64,000 nucleotides of DNA from CBDEFX01 sp965237635 (GTDB lineage: Bacteria > Chloroflexota > Dehalococcoidia > Lucifugimonadales > CAUZJF01): NCBI GenBank assembly GCA_965237635.1, contig CBDEFX010000002.1, forward strand, positions 2,046,001 to 2,110,000, given 5' to 3'. Numbering within the stretch: the first letter of the stretch is position 1; every line of letters starts with the position of its first letter. Shown here in pieces: positions 38,601 to 47,095 of the stretch. The notes below the pieces were generated by a model, which was not told the DNA's origin, ran no database searches, and was given only the letters and a program-made list of their open reading frames with translations. Both the position numbers and the translations under genes were made by a program.

Positions 38601-39571
38601 CTGCCCCGCGCACGGCGGATGGCCTCGATTCGCTCCGAGTCGTCCAGCAGTTTCTCCCCAGAAATGGCGGCCTCCGCTGCTTCGGAGATCCGGCGCAGTT
38701 CTCGGTCCGCTTCGTCCCGGTCCTCAGTGGCTTGGCGAACACGCTCCTCGATGGCTTCCAGACGTTCGATCGGACTCTCGGGAAACTGCTCGATCTCGGG
38801 AAGCTCTCGCAGCTGCGTCTCCAGACCCTCCAGCAGCACCCAGTCGTCCCAGCCCTCGAGCAGCTTCCCTACCTCCGATAGGCGGACGTTCAGCTTCGAG
38901 ATCTCTTCGCCCACCCCTCCCAATTCCTGCAGAATAACCTCCTGCCTGGCGGTGAGACGACGGTACTCATCGGCGTTGCCCTGGATCACGCGCAGACTCC
39001 CGTCGATGTCGCTCAACTCATCCAGCAGGCCCGGAATCTTCTGCGCGCTCCCACGCGGCCGAAAGAGCCCGTTCCGGCGGTCGGCCAGACTCCTGCTGAA
39101 CTCCGGCAGTCCCGACGCACCCATGCCAACGCTATACAGCCTGCCGGAGACCTCCGAGTTGCTCATCAGCCCCTCGCTCTGTATCTCGTCTAGGCTGAAG
39201 GCAAACACGTTGCTGAACAGGTTGAGCGTGGCGTGGCCGATCAGTCGCTCCAGCGCCGCCGGCTCTCCAGACTCGGTGCGAAGCACCGGGCGGCCGCCGC
39301 GGGGTCCTGCAAAGCGCTCCAGCGTGTAGCTTTCCCCATCGTCGTCGCTCAGGGTGATGCGACCACCGTGCCGGCCTCCGGCCAGCGGCGTGTAGTGGTC
39401 GTCGCGTCCCCGCAACGGGAACCCGAACAGTATCGTCCGGATGAACGCCAGAAGTGTGCTCTTGCCCGCCTCGTTCGGCCCGTGCAGCACGAAAACGTTG
39501 CTGTCCAGAGGACCCACGACATGATCTCGGAAGTGGCCGAAACCATCGACGTGGAGCTCGTTCAGTCTCAT
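35663..39571 (-). CDS. yhaN: YhaN-like AAA ATPase (Rad50/SbcC-like), DNA repair
   Basis: A 1302-residue protein. The N-terminus has MRLNELHVDGFGHF and Walker A HGPNEAGKSTLL (30-41). Residues 200-1100 are mostly long coiled coil. Around 605-650 are two adjacent hydrophobic segments (LLGVAGIGLVLAGVYLG, LLGAVAGMVLLGVAVYLLV), a known trait of YhaN-type proteins. The C-terminus has the ABC signature LSRGTREQLYLALRFGL and Walker B LPVVVDEALVNFD, then VLVFTCH. The ATG overlaps the stop of the nuclease gene (ATGA). It would pair with that nuclease in a Mre11-Rad50-like complex. Intact. Confidence 0.88.
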   Translation of the reverse strand: MRLNELHVDGFGHFRDHVVGPLDSNVFVLHGPNEAGKSTLLAFIRTILFGFPLRGRDDHYTPLAGGRHGGRITLSDDDGESYTLERFAGPRGGRPVLRTESGEPAALERLIGHATLNLFSNVFAFSLDEIQSEGLMSNSEVSGRLYSVGMGASGLPEFSRSLADRRNGLFRPRGSAQKIPGLLDELSDIDGSLRVIQGNADEYRRLTARQEVILQELGGVGEEISKLNVRLSEVGKLLEGWDDWVLLEGLETQLRELPEIEQFPESPIERLEAIEERVRQATEDRDEADRELRRISEAAEAAISGEKLLDDSERIEAIRRARGSFDGSVHDLPERQDELREMEDVLSEGLRELGSGWDETSLDGLDTSLAARQQVVAWREELNESSTKSDAAVVRLEQTTGLLEKLKTEEQLAQGRLQVDSASAGSIGLRPASGQLEDLLEDREAVERVRRGRGSFDDSVRDLPERRAELGAQEADLARRLRDLGQSWDETQLDGFDTSMVFRQEVDGFRQGLTDQSARVRSSEEQLERERSELVERRAAVEQTQARVPAEQPAQAGLEIDLRRSALRTARSRLNDHERAGLNMENLRGQLASLTGSTESADTVSGRSSVLLPMLLGVAGIGLVLAGVYLGQESLLLGAVAGMVLLGVAVYLLVRRREGSVTAESPLLGAVARGSSEAEIALGRARGLLVEAAQPLGLDDLPTADVLDNVESEIEAASSGLSAWKESSRWVEEARLAFEAHLRRVEQADGQARSAVESETAARDEWCRWLERHGLDLRLTPEGVVEFTGRIETIRAVLESVRRMRQRMSAIEVDIHEYGQLVQPLAQKYSIPLDDAGHQRVMAVADTLIESFDAVRELVVQRDNVLARLQQQEQTVSTASDEHRSASREQEDCESEWRRWLRERGLDESFTPDALLEFLARADTARAHRTETRRMRQRVSSIEVDIEQFREHVAPLARNHGVTLDTADPLQLATAADTLIGRLEEVRGQVSERDQARRQREQLRQRLEQMERRLQSAGEDLAALVATAGAGDAEEFRRKATQYAQRQELEAQRDERLGSLSRLSGPDDRLVAFRDSLAASDPDLLRDESRVLSERIDALNSRRDDLNQEHGGNATEIDRLAAEEESSELRIRRNILMEQLQEDTWEWSRLTIAGVILERTQRKFEQERQPSVIRHAEEFFSNVTGQRYTRLYAPVGEQTITVTDASGRDRRPAELSRGTREQLYLALRFGLILEFGEHAERLPVVVDEALVNFDPERASLAASSFAKLSETNQVLVFTCHRTIVDMFADVGAQVLDIGQSGA

Positions 39572-40845
39572 AAGCCGTCACCTTCATCCGACAGTTCAGC
39601 GAGGCACTCCTCCTCGGCGACCGCAAGAATCTTCTTCAGATCTTCGTCCCCGGGCAGGAGATCCCGCAGATAACGTCGCGCTCGTTGCGTTTCGTACAGG
39701 TCCCGAAGAGGCTGCCTAAGTTCGTCAAGCGCCTCCGCGCTCTGTGCCAGCTCATCGACCAGCCGGGCGAGATCTCCGGCGAAGTCCTCGCGCTGGACAA
39801 CCTTCTCGCGGTCGATGGAAGACCTGGTCTCAAGCTGGATCCGCTCGCACCACAGCCACGGGTTACCGACAGCGTACTCGCCGTTCAGCTGCTCCAGCAC
39901 GTCTTCGACCGTGCCCTGGCGGCGCAGCCACCGGTCCATGGGACCCCGTCCGCTCAGCGCCAACCGCAGTACAACCGGGCGTCCCCCTGCCCCTTCCAGC
40001 GCTGACCCCGCAGCATCGGATATGGCATTTAGCACACGCTGCTCGTCCCCAAGACCGCCAATGTTCAGGTCCCGGCGCTCCCATCGCACCACGTCGACCG
40101 CGCGGAACTCCATCTCGACGCCTCCCGACTCGTCCACCTCCACCAAGTACACGCCGCGCTCGCCGGGCTCGTTGGGGTTCCGACCCTGAGGGTTTCCCGG
40201 GTAGACGATCGCTGGGTTCTGGTCGCGAAGCACGGAGCGCGTGTGCACGTGCCCCAGCGCCCAGTAATCGATACTCGTTTCCTCTAGATCAGAAACGCTG
40301 CACGGCGCGTAGGAGTCGTGTTCGGAATTGCCGCCGACGTTGGCGTGAAGCAGTCCAATCTTGAATCCCCGGTTGGGCAAGTCCCGGAAACGCGGGGACA
40401 GGTTCTCCCGGACTTCGCGTTGGGGGTAGCTTATCCCGTATACCGTCGCACGCCCGGGGTCTTCGGGGAATACCGGCTCTCCGGTGACCTCCGACCCGAA
40501 GCGCACGCAACCGTCTGGCAGGTCCAGCCTGGCCTCCCAGCCGTCAAGCGGGTCGTGGTTGCCGTGGCAAATGAACGAACGTATTCCAGCCTCATCCAGA
40601 CGTCTCAGCCCGTCGACGAACTTCAGCTGAGCCCGCAGGCTGCGGTCTCGGCCGTCGTACACGTCGCCTGCCACCAGAAGAGCATCCACCCGCTCCTCGA
40701 TGCACAAGTCCACGATGCTCTCGTAGACGTCGAACGTCGCCCTGCGCAGTTTGCTACTGACCTCGTCCGGCGCTATGGCTCTCAACCCGCTGAAAGGGCT
40801 GTCGAGGTGCAGGTCCGCAGCATGTACGAATCGAAGTTTAGACAT
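39568..40845 (-). CDS. yhaO: YhaO-like metallophosphoesterase (Mre11/SbcD-like)
   Basis: A 425-residue exonuclease. The metal-binding motifs are HAADLHLDSPF, LVAGDVYDGRD, ICHGNHDPLDG, LLHANVGG and ALGHVHTRSV, the full calcineurin-like set. The C-terminal 150 residues are helical and would contact YhaN. I chose the ATG at 40845 (MSKLRFVHAADLHLD) because the family begins there; an ATG at 40875 is possible. It is followed directly by yhaN. Confidence 0.88.
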   Translation of the reverse strand: MSKLRFVHAADLHLDSPFSGLRAIAPDEVSSKLRRATFDVYESIVDLCIEERVDALLVAGDVYDGRDRSLRAQLKFVDGLRRLDEAGIRSFICHGNHDPLDGWEARLDLPDGCVRFGSEVTGEPVFPEDPGRATVYGISYPQREVRENLSPRFRDLPNRGFKIGLLHANVGGNSEHDSYAPCSVSDLEETSIDYWALGHVHTRSVLRDQNPAIVYPGNPQGRNPNEPGERGVYLVEVDESGGVEMEFRAVDVVRWERRDLNIGGLGDEQRVLNAISDAAGSALEGAGGRPVVLRLALSGRGPMDRWLRRQGTVEDVLEQLNGEYAVGNPWLWCERIQLETRSSIDREKVVQREDFAGDLARLVDELAQSAEALDELRQPLRDLYETQRARRYLRDLLPGDEDLKKILAVAEEECLAELSDEGDGL

Positions 40846-41284
40846 GATCCTCCTGAGTATATCCATGCATTGCACACAGGCACAACGTGATCGATACCGG
40901 GAGACTGCAGCTGTTGCGCTTGGGCTGGTGTGGTGAAGGACTTGCTGTTGAGGGTGGCCGGGGAAGACAGTATGGGCAGAGGGTATAAGCTTCTGAAGGC
41001 GCGTAGGTTACTAGATGGAGTTGGGCGAGACGTATGAACGCGAGGAGCTCTTGTAGTGTCAAGGGCGTAGGAATTTCGCCCGCCAACCCCGTACCCTAAG
41101 AGCCCGCGTGGAGACGTTGTGAATACGGACCACCGTGCTAGGCATGGGAGATACGTTTCTCTTTTGTGGCACTGCTTGTGGTACGGTTCGATTATCAGGC
41201 GTTTCTCCATCGCCAATACGACTCCCTCCCAGCCCCATCTGAGAGGGATTGAACCGGTAGGGCGGTCGGCAGTTCTGTTCTTCG

Positions 41285-41400
41285 GTCCACCCAAGATGGG
41301 AGGTCTGTGGCTTCCCCAGCCTGTTGCCACCTATTCAACCCCAGTGGCATCCAAGTCGACTGCCCTTGAGAAACGTACTCTTTTGTGTAAATTGGAAGAC
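41285..41400 (-). repeat. Serine-recombinase tail repeat, copy 3 (long form)
   Basis: The minus strand matches 17990-18100 over about 110 bp, including past the stop codon (STFLKGSRLGCHWG against STVLVGSRFGCNWG, then TAGGTGGCAAC and CAGACCTCCCA). This shows that the repeat covers sequence downstream of the recombinase gene as well. Confidence 0.6.
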
Positions 41401-41445
41401 AGCGAACTCAGACTGTCATTAGGCCATTCGACCAAGATCAGCCGC

Positions 41446-41492
41446 CCACGAGTACCGCAGTTTTCCGTTGCTCTTGTGTCTGACGGATGAAG
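41446..41492 (-). repeat. Serine-recombinase tail repeat, copy 4
   Basis: The minus strand reads RTFIRQTQEQRKTAVLVGG and then a stop. The upstream part (GAACCTTCAT) is shared with the copy interrupted by IS1380 at 45107-45150. Confidence 0.6.
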
Positions 41493-41784
41493 GTTCTTGA
41501 GTTGTCCGGTTTGGCGGGCCTTCGAGTTGTTTAGTTTAAAGGGCCTCCATCAACCTGCGAGCCTCATCCGCACGATCTAAGAGGAAGGGCCGGATGGCGG
41601 CCCGGCGTTCGGCAAGCTCCTCCTAGGTGCGGCCGTAGTTCTCTAGGGCCGCCGCGCGTCGCCAGTCGTCGGGCACGCTTGCGCCCACATCGTTAAAGAC
41701 GTTTCTGAGGGCCGCGTGGGCGACGTATGCGAACCGCACCTGGGTTGGGTCGCCGCGCCAACCTACGTCGCGCAGCCCGGCTAG

Positions 41785-41929
41785 TAGACCGACATCCTAG
41801 CAATGAAGGGTAACGAGAATACTGCGCGACGCTCCCATCCTAACCTTCCCCCTTTTTGGGGAAAGGACTCACTGTTGCCGTGAGGTCTCGCCAATCCAGG
41901 CTAACCCTCATTTCAAAGATTTCGTACCA
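41785..41929 (-). mobile_element. 145-bp MITE-like insertion, copy 2
   Basis: Reverse-oriented copy of the element at 1640-1782, with CTAG duplications at 41781-41784 and 41930-41933. It differs from copy 1 mainly in a short region (CTTTTTGGGGAAAGG against CTGACGGGAAGGG). Excision with one CTAG rejoins FASYLAGLRDVGW in the phosphotransferase-like gene. Confidence 0.8.
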
Positions 41930-42190
41930 CTAGGTAGCTCGCGAAGAGTGCCTCGTCTAGAGCTGGGAGGTCGGCCGGCTCGACGTCGTAGAACGCACTG
42001 GCAACCGACAGTGTTTGCCCGACTTCCTCGCCGACCGCGTAGTGGCCGGCGCATTCCCAGTCGATCGCCACCGTCTCTTCAGCCCCGGATAGGAGGTTCC
42101 GTCGGATGGCATCCCCGTGGCAGAACGTCTGAGGCAGTCGCTCCAGCGCGTCGCAGAAGGCGTCGCGCCCCTCCCAGAGGCGAAGGATGG

Positions 42191-42222
42191 CGACCACCAC
42201 TTGCGGCGACCACCACTTGCGG
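42191..42222. repeat. Perfect 16-bp tandem duplication inside the phosphotransferase-like pseudogene
   Basis: CGACCACCACTTGCGG occurs twice in tandem. Since 16 is not a multiple of three, it moves the reading frame. With a single copy, the N-terminal piece (EVRRWWPPQVVV) runs directly into AILRLWEGRDAFCDALERL. Confidence 0.9.
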
Positions 42223-42834
42223 CGGCCACCATCGACGTACCTCCGGGTTGTCAGGTGCCGTTGCAATCTGCGCGACGAGCGAGTGGTGGCGGTCCAATAA
42301 CGTGCGAAGCCGCCGCCCGCTGAGCCAGGGTGTGCGGGGAAGCGACCTCCCGGCGAGGTAGGCACCGTTGAATCGTCCCAAGTGTCGCGCCGCGAGCGCC
42401 CAGCGCGCGAGTGGCCACGCCCGCTCCCTGTCCTCCCGGACGCGCTCCAGCCAGATCCAGACGACGCTGTCCATCGGCTCGTCGCACCCGTAGCAGCGCG
42501 GCGCGCGCAGACCAGCGGGCAAATCGTCTAGCAGGCGGGAACTGTAGAGCAGCATCTCACGTTTCCAGTACCCGATGTGGGTCGGGTCGTCTGGGCCGGC
42601 CGCAGGCCCAAGCACTTTGAGGACCAAGCTCCATGGGCGCTCAGCCACGCCGACGCGTGCCATACCTCGGATATCTCATACCGACCTTGCCACGTCGAGC
42701 GCGCCAAAAGGGACCTTCAGGGGCACCGCCTCCCATTCCCCTAGCACCGCACGCGGTTCCCCGAGCGCCTTTGGGACCAACTCCTGCAACCGCCCTGACG
42801 CCATCCCGACGAGAGGGCCCCATATGTCCAGCAT

Positions 42835-43387
42835 GATCAATGCTCTCCGCGCATGGGCTTCCCGGTCCCCTCGTCATTGGCCCCCAGTCCCACCTTGACC
42901 TCAGCTAGGTATGTTATCAGAGGGCGGGCCTGTGACTACCTCAGGGCATAGATTCGTTGCGCTAGGGCCAGTGGGCAACCGTGAAGGATCTCGAATCGGT
43001 CTAGGGATGGTCTGAATAAGTCCGTGGACTGCAGCTCCACACATAGGAAATTAAGCCGTGCTGATGGGTTATTCAGAGTATCCCTAGCTTGTTGATCCAC
43101 CGGAGGATCTATCTCCTAGGCTCTCCAGAAGTGGACTTGAACCACGCATATCGTGCCATCTCATAGGGTCGGTGATCGGATAGTTGACCTGTGACTTGCC
43201 TGTAATGATTGGTCGTCCTAGCGCATCTCCCGGTAGCGCGCGCCGATCCGCATGGGGCCTTCGGTCAGCCTCTTGACGCGCGTGATCTCCGGCCCCGACT
43301 CTCCGGCAGACTCTTGTTGGGCATGCTATTGTCTATCAACCCGACCTGGCTTGAATGGACCCAAACCGACCGCCCACGAGTACTTAA
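42835..43387. other. Spacer with repeat debris
   Basis: About 550 bp. On the minus strand 43218-43300 encodes ITRVKRLTEGPMRIGARYRE and a stop, possibly the last piece of a START/SRPBCC-like protein. Positions 43302-43345 match 45892-45935 (CTTGTTGGGCATGCTATTGT against CTTGTGGGGCACGCTACTGT). Positions 43345-43387 are a recombinase-tail repeat (VLVGGRFGSIQARSG on the minus strand), cut by IS1380. Confidence 0.5.
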
Positions 43388-45106
43388 CCCGAATCCACCG
43401 AAGGACACCGATGGACGGCGTGAGGAAAGCGGAAGGGGGGTGAGGGAGCTACAGGGGAAATAGCCTGGGTTCCATTTGGGGTAGGGAGGTCGGCGGACGG
43501 TCTTCATCGCCGCACAGGGGCCCCTATGGCCGTCTGCGGGAGCTGCGATGCGCGGGATGGCGAGAGAATACGCAGCAGGGAACTCTCTCGGACCGGGCTG
43601 GCACGAGTCTGCGGGGATCTTCGGTTGTCCGGTGGGTGGGTCGGTCGCCGACGGTGCCGTCAGGCCGGGAGTGGAATGGCTCGCAGCCGGGCCAAGGCGC
43701 GGCTGAACTTCTCAGCCCAAGGCCAGCGATCCGGAAGATGCAGGGTCAACCGGCGTGCCGAGCGGGTGAGCCGTCCGGCCAGGGAGAAGAACCGCCGCCG
43801 GAGGGTTTTGGTGGTGGCTATCCGCTCTCCCAGACCGATCCGCGCCGTCCAGCGGGCCAGGTTGTGGGCCATCGTCTGGACGGCCAGCCAGGCGCCGTTG
43901 GCGGCGAAGCGGCCCGAGGGGAGATGGTTCAGCCCGACGCCGTACTTGAGGTCGCGTATGGTATTCTCGATCTCGGCGTGGCGGCGATGGTCAGCCTCCA
44001 GTTCGAGCAACTCCCCGTCTCGGTCGGTGATGAAGCCATGATAGCTGTATTTGGCGAAGAGGGCCAGTTGGGAACCGGGCGTCGGCTTCACCCGCCGGAC
44101 GATGAGCCGTACCGGCGCGGCGTCCGCCTCGGCCTGGAAGGGGGTGCAGGTGGTCTCGGCCACATCGGCGGCACCGTCCATCCAGTAAGGAATCGGCGTC
44201 CAGGCATCTTCGGGTATCGCCTCGATGAGATTGTGCAGGCTTTTGTGCTGGCGGATGGTGATGGAGAAGCGGACATCCATCTTGCGGCAGACGGATACCA
44301 CGCCATGAGTGTAGAACCCGCTGTCGGCCCGTAGCGTGAGTCGTCCGTTGGCCCCGGCGTAGCGCACCCGTCCCACCGTCTCCCGCAGGAAGTGGGCGGC
44401 GCCGCGGGCGGTGTTGGCCCGGCCCTCGCGCAGCCGGGACATCAGCACGTCTCCGGTGCCGGCGGCGATGGCCAGCAGCGGGTGGTAGCCCCGCTTGCCG
44501 GTATAGCCGTGGTGGCGGGCGCCCTCCTTGGCCAGTCCGTAGGTCTCGCAGATGGTGGAGTCCAGGTCAATGGTCAGGGGCCCGTCGCCGGGTCCCGCCC
44601 CGGCCTGCCAAGCCCGGGCCAGCAACTCGCGGCTCACCCGGTCGAGTTGACGGACGTGGCCCCACCGGAAGCTGCGCAGGAAGGTGCCCAGGGTGGATGG
44701 CGCCTTGACCGTGCCGCCCAGGGTGCAGGCCGTCCCCCCGGTGCGCAACACATCGGCGTCGTCAATGCAGTCGCCCCCAGCCAGCGCAGACGCCACCAGC
44801 GTCATCATCTTGTCGCTCGTGTTCGCCCGCCCCGGGGCATCGCCCAGGTCGAGGCGCTGCCGGACGAGTTCGGGCAGGCCGAGGTGCCGCGCCAGGGTGG
44901 CCGGAAGGAGCAGCCCGGCATTGGCCACCAAGCGGCGGTCGTCGAAGGTGATTTGGATCCGGTCGGGGTGGTTGCGTGGCAGCATCTACTGGGTGCTCCT
45001 TTTCCGGGGTCGTTTTTTTGCTACAAAACCATTATCCCAGAAGCACAGGAGCGCCTTCTTGCCGCCTCAGGACGCTAACCCGACGCCCTCCTTCGGTGGA
45101 TTCGGG
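43388..45106 (-). mobile_element. IS1380-family element, copy 2
   Basis: The element is 1719 bp with terminal repeats CCCGAATCCACCGAAGGAC and its complement, and a 5-bp duplication CTTAA (43383-43387 and 45107-45111). It inserted into a recombinase-tail repeat. It is a diverged relative of copy 1, not identical. Confidence 0.9.
43660..44985 (-). CDS. IS1380-family transposase, copy 2
   Basis: A 441-residue DDE transposase with TIDLDSTICETYG, TLRADSGFYTHG and NTIRDLKYGVGLNHLPS. It is intact. Differences from copy 1 are scattered through the protein, so the two arrived separately or long ago. Confidence 0.92.
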   Translation of the reverse strand: MLPRNHPDRIQITFDDRRLVANAGLLLPATLARHLGLPELVRQRLDLGDAPGRANTSDKMMTLVASALAGGDCIDDADVLRTGGTACTLGGTVKAPSTLGTFLRSFRWGHVRQLDRVSRELLARAWQAGAGPGDGPLTIDLDSTICETYGLAKEGARHHGYTGKRGYHPLLAIAAGTGDVLMSRLREGRANTARGAAHFLRETVGRVRYAGANGRLTLRADSGFYTHGVVSVCRKMDVRFSITIRQHKSLHNLIEAIPEDAWTPIPYWMDGAADVAETTCTPFQAEADAAPVRLIVRRVKPTPGSQLALFAKYSYHGFITDRDGELLELEADHRRHAEIENTIRDLKYGVGLNHLPSGRFAANGAWLAVQTMAHNLARWTARIGLGERIATTKTLRRRFFSLAGRLTRSARRLTLHLPDRWPWAEKFSRALARLRAIPLPA

Positions 45107-45999
45107 CTTAAGCTTTCCGTGTCTGTTGAGTCCGCCGAATGAAGGTTCTCGACTTGTCCGTTTGGTGGCCCCAACCGTCACAAGACAGGAACCGCTAGTC
45201 CTCTGTGCTTTGACAGGCTGCCGAGCCAAAGCTCGAAGACGGTGGCATCTACCACCAACTCTTGCCCACTAATGGGGACCCGAAACTACCTGAGGACCTT
45301 ATTCTCTGTTGCCTGACCTAGAGCGCAAGGTCTACCGCCCACGAGTACCGAATCTTTCCGTTGTGATTGCGTCCTACCCATGAAAGGCGGAGCGCACCTC
45401 ATCTTTCCAAGCCGGCAAAAGCTTAACCGATGTCTGCCGAATCATCGAGCCGAGGTCGATGCCTACATGTCCTTGATCGCCACGATGGGATGTGAAGTCG
45501 ATGTACGTGGGGAGAATGCCCGTCCCCCTCTCTCCCTTGACCCGAATCTCGCCGCCCTACTCGGCAGGGTTGACGAGCTAGCGCGCTGCTTTGAGGCCCT
45601 AGCTGGCTAGCTCGCCCGCGCGTGCCCTCCAAGATAGACCACCGGAAGGGCGGGCAAGCACAGCAGGGGTGCCCTCGAAGGCCCTTGCGCTCCTACGCTG
45701 CAACGAGTCACAATGCACGAGCCGAGGCACTCGGGGGGCTCAGAGAGCCCCCAGCCACATTTCGAAGATGGTTCTGTCTACCGTCCACTTCGGCCCACTT
45801 GTCGATCCGGGCTGGGCCAGCTTAGAACCGGACGTGGTAGCAGGGTTCGGTGCTTAGGTTGCGCGCCACGCGCGTCCCAGAGACCTCACCCTCTCCAGCA
45901 GGGTCTTGTGGGGCACGCTACTGTCTAGCAATCCGAACTCGCCACGAGCTGGCCGACCTAGTCGATGGTTCTCCGGTGTAGTGTAGGGAGCCTGACACG
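45107..45999. other. Repeat-rich spacer
   Basis: About 890 bp with no confident gene. It contains the rest of the tail repeat split by IS1380 (45107-45150), two family-2 units (45225-45270, 45735-45795), another recombinase tail (45333-45366, minus strand QSQRKDSVLVGGR), and the 45892-45935 repeat. GGGGGCTC and GAGCCCCC (45732-45750) form a hairpin. A 76-codon frame at 45380-45610 (MKGGAHLIFPSRQKLNRCLP onward) is the only candidate gene and I cannot assign it. Confidence 0.5.
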
Positions 46000-46887
46000 A
46001 TGCCGCACCCAGATATGGCCGTCATCACCGGCGCCTTCAGCTACACCGGGGGATACATCGCTCTACGTCTGCTCAAACAGGGCATCGGCGTAAGGACCCT
46101 GACTCGCAGCCCGGATCAGGAAAACCCATTTAGGAGGCGGGTGAAGGCGGCCGCTCTGGACTTCTCCGACCCGGACGGGCTGTGCCGTTCGATGCGGGGA
46201 GCGGGCGTCCTATACAACACCTACTGGGTGCGGTTCGCACGAGGCGGGACCACCTTCGACCGCGCCGTCGAGAACACCAAGGCGCTGTTCGAGGCCGCCG
46301 AGAGGGCGGGTGTCGGCAGGATAGTCCACCTGTCGGTGACGAACGCCCTCTCCGAGTCCGGGCTTCCCTACTTCAGGGGCAAGGGGCAGGTGGAGGACTT
46401 ACTGAAGGGGCTCGAAGTCTCCTACGCAATCATCAGGCCGACCCTGATCTTCGGCGTGGGCGACCTGCTGCTCAACAACATGGCCTGGGCGCTGCGGCGC
46501 TTCCCGGTCTTCCCCGTCTACGGGAATGGCGACTATCCGGTCCAACCCGTCTACGCCGAAGACCTTGCGACGCAGACCGTAGCCGCTGGCTCGGAGAGCG
46601 AGAACTCCGTCGCCGACGCAGCCGAGCCGGAGACCTTCTCCTTCGAGACCCTGCTGCGTCTGCTGGCGTCCTCAGTGGGCGTCCGCCGCCTTTTCGTCCA
46701 CACGCCGCCTTTTGTGGGTCTCGCCTTGACTGGACTGGTGGGCCTGCTGATGCGCGATGTAGCGCTCACCCGCGACGAAATTGACGGCCTGATGGCTGGC
46801 CTGCTCATATCAAACGAACCTCCGACGGGCAAGACAAGGCTGGTCGACTGGCTCGCCGACAACGCGGACGGCCTGGGACGCCGGTAG
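46000..46887 (+). CDS. NAD(P)-binding epimerase/dehydrogenase-like protein (NmrA or NDUFA9 type)
   Basis: A 295-residue extended short-chain dehydrogenase-type protein. The Rossmann start MAVITGAFSYTGGYIALRLL carries the G-x-x-x-x-G-G binding loop. IVHLSVTNALSES and YAIIRPTLIFGVGD follow, as in NmrA-like and complex-I-associated NDUFA9-like proteins, which often lack the full YxxxK pair. A hydrophobic segment lies near residues 243-255 (FVGLALTGLVGLL). The ATG at 46000 is the first good start. It is intact. Substrate unknown; a redox or quinone-related role is possible. Confidence 0.75.
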   Translation: MPHPDMAVITGAFSYTGGYIALRLLKQGIGVRTLTRSPDQENPFRRRVKAAALDFSDPDGLCRSMRGAGVLYNTYWVRFARGGTTFDRAVENTKALFEAAERAGVGRIVHLSVTNALSESGLPYFRGKGQVEDLLKGLEVSYAIIRPTLIFGVGDLLLNNMAWALRRFPVFPVYGNGDYPVQPVYAEDLATQTVAAGSESENSVADAAEPETFSFETLLRLLASSVGVRRLFVHTPPFVGLALTGLVGLLMRDVALTRDEIDGLMAGLLISNEPPTGKTRLVDWLADNADGLGRR

Positions 46888-46953
46888 GTTTCCGAGCTGC
46901 GGCGCAACTTTCGCCAGTAGGCGGCGACGGGATGAAAAACGGAGCACCATCTG

Positions 46954-46990
46954 GCCCAAAAAGAGACGCCCCCGAGTGGGGGCGTCGGCC
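46954..46990 (-). terminator. Rho-independent terminator-like hairpin
   Basis: GACGCCCCC (46965-46973) and GGGGGCGTC (46978-46986) with a 4-base loop GAGT. On the minus strand the stem is followed by TCTCTTTTT, the classical arrangement. No minus-strand gene ends here now, so it may be an orphan, or act on plus-strand transcripts of the epimerase gene as a simple hairpin. Confidence 0.6.
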
Positions 46991-47095
46991 CAGCGATGCT
47001 ATCGCCAGGGTGGTGGATATACTATAGCGAGTGCGCCCGTAGAGCGTCAATACCTCCTGAGGGCGCGACTTTAGAACATTCAGGCTTCCGGTTTC

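Larger units (their letters stand above)
40846..41535. other. Spacer with two recombinase-tail repeats
   Basis: About 690 bp without a supportable gene. The first part presumably holds the yhaO-yhaN promoter; a TTGACA on the minus strand near 41048-41053 is the only -35-like box I saw, without a convincing -10. From 41285 on it is made of recombinase-tail repeats. Confidence 0.5.
41536..42834 (-). pseudogene. Aminoglycoside phosphotransferase-like protein, multiply disrupted
   Basis: Pieces of an APH/ChoK-type kinase-fold protein lie in order on the minus strand: MLDIWGPLVGMASGRLQELV, then RPWSLVLKVLGPAAGPDDPT, DDLPAGLRAPRCYGCDE, and the catalytic loop QTFCHGDAIRRNLL with IDWECAGHYAVGEE. The end is GLRDVGWRGDPTQVRFAYVA. 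Lesions are a TGA near 42672, a 16-bp tandem duplication at 42191-42222 that shifts the frame, a mini-element at 41785-41929, and a TAG near 41624 before EELAERRAAIRPFLLD. Removing the element and one duplication unit restores reading. Known relatives phosphorylate small molecules; the substrate here is unknown. Confidence 0.75.

Noticed and set aside
37731..39329. 532-codon open frame antisense to yhaN
   Set aside because: Low-complexity Ser/Arg composition typical of a GC-rich shadow frame; the minus-strand frame has clear domains.
43125..43205. tRNA-like T-arm on the minus strand (GTGG TTCAAGT CCAC)
   Set aside because: The expected 5' acceptor strand and a proper anticodon arm are absent, so at most it is a tRNA fragment.
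45380..45610. 76-codon plus-strand frame
   Set aside because: No domain, weak start context and position within repeat debris; mentioned only under the spacer.
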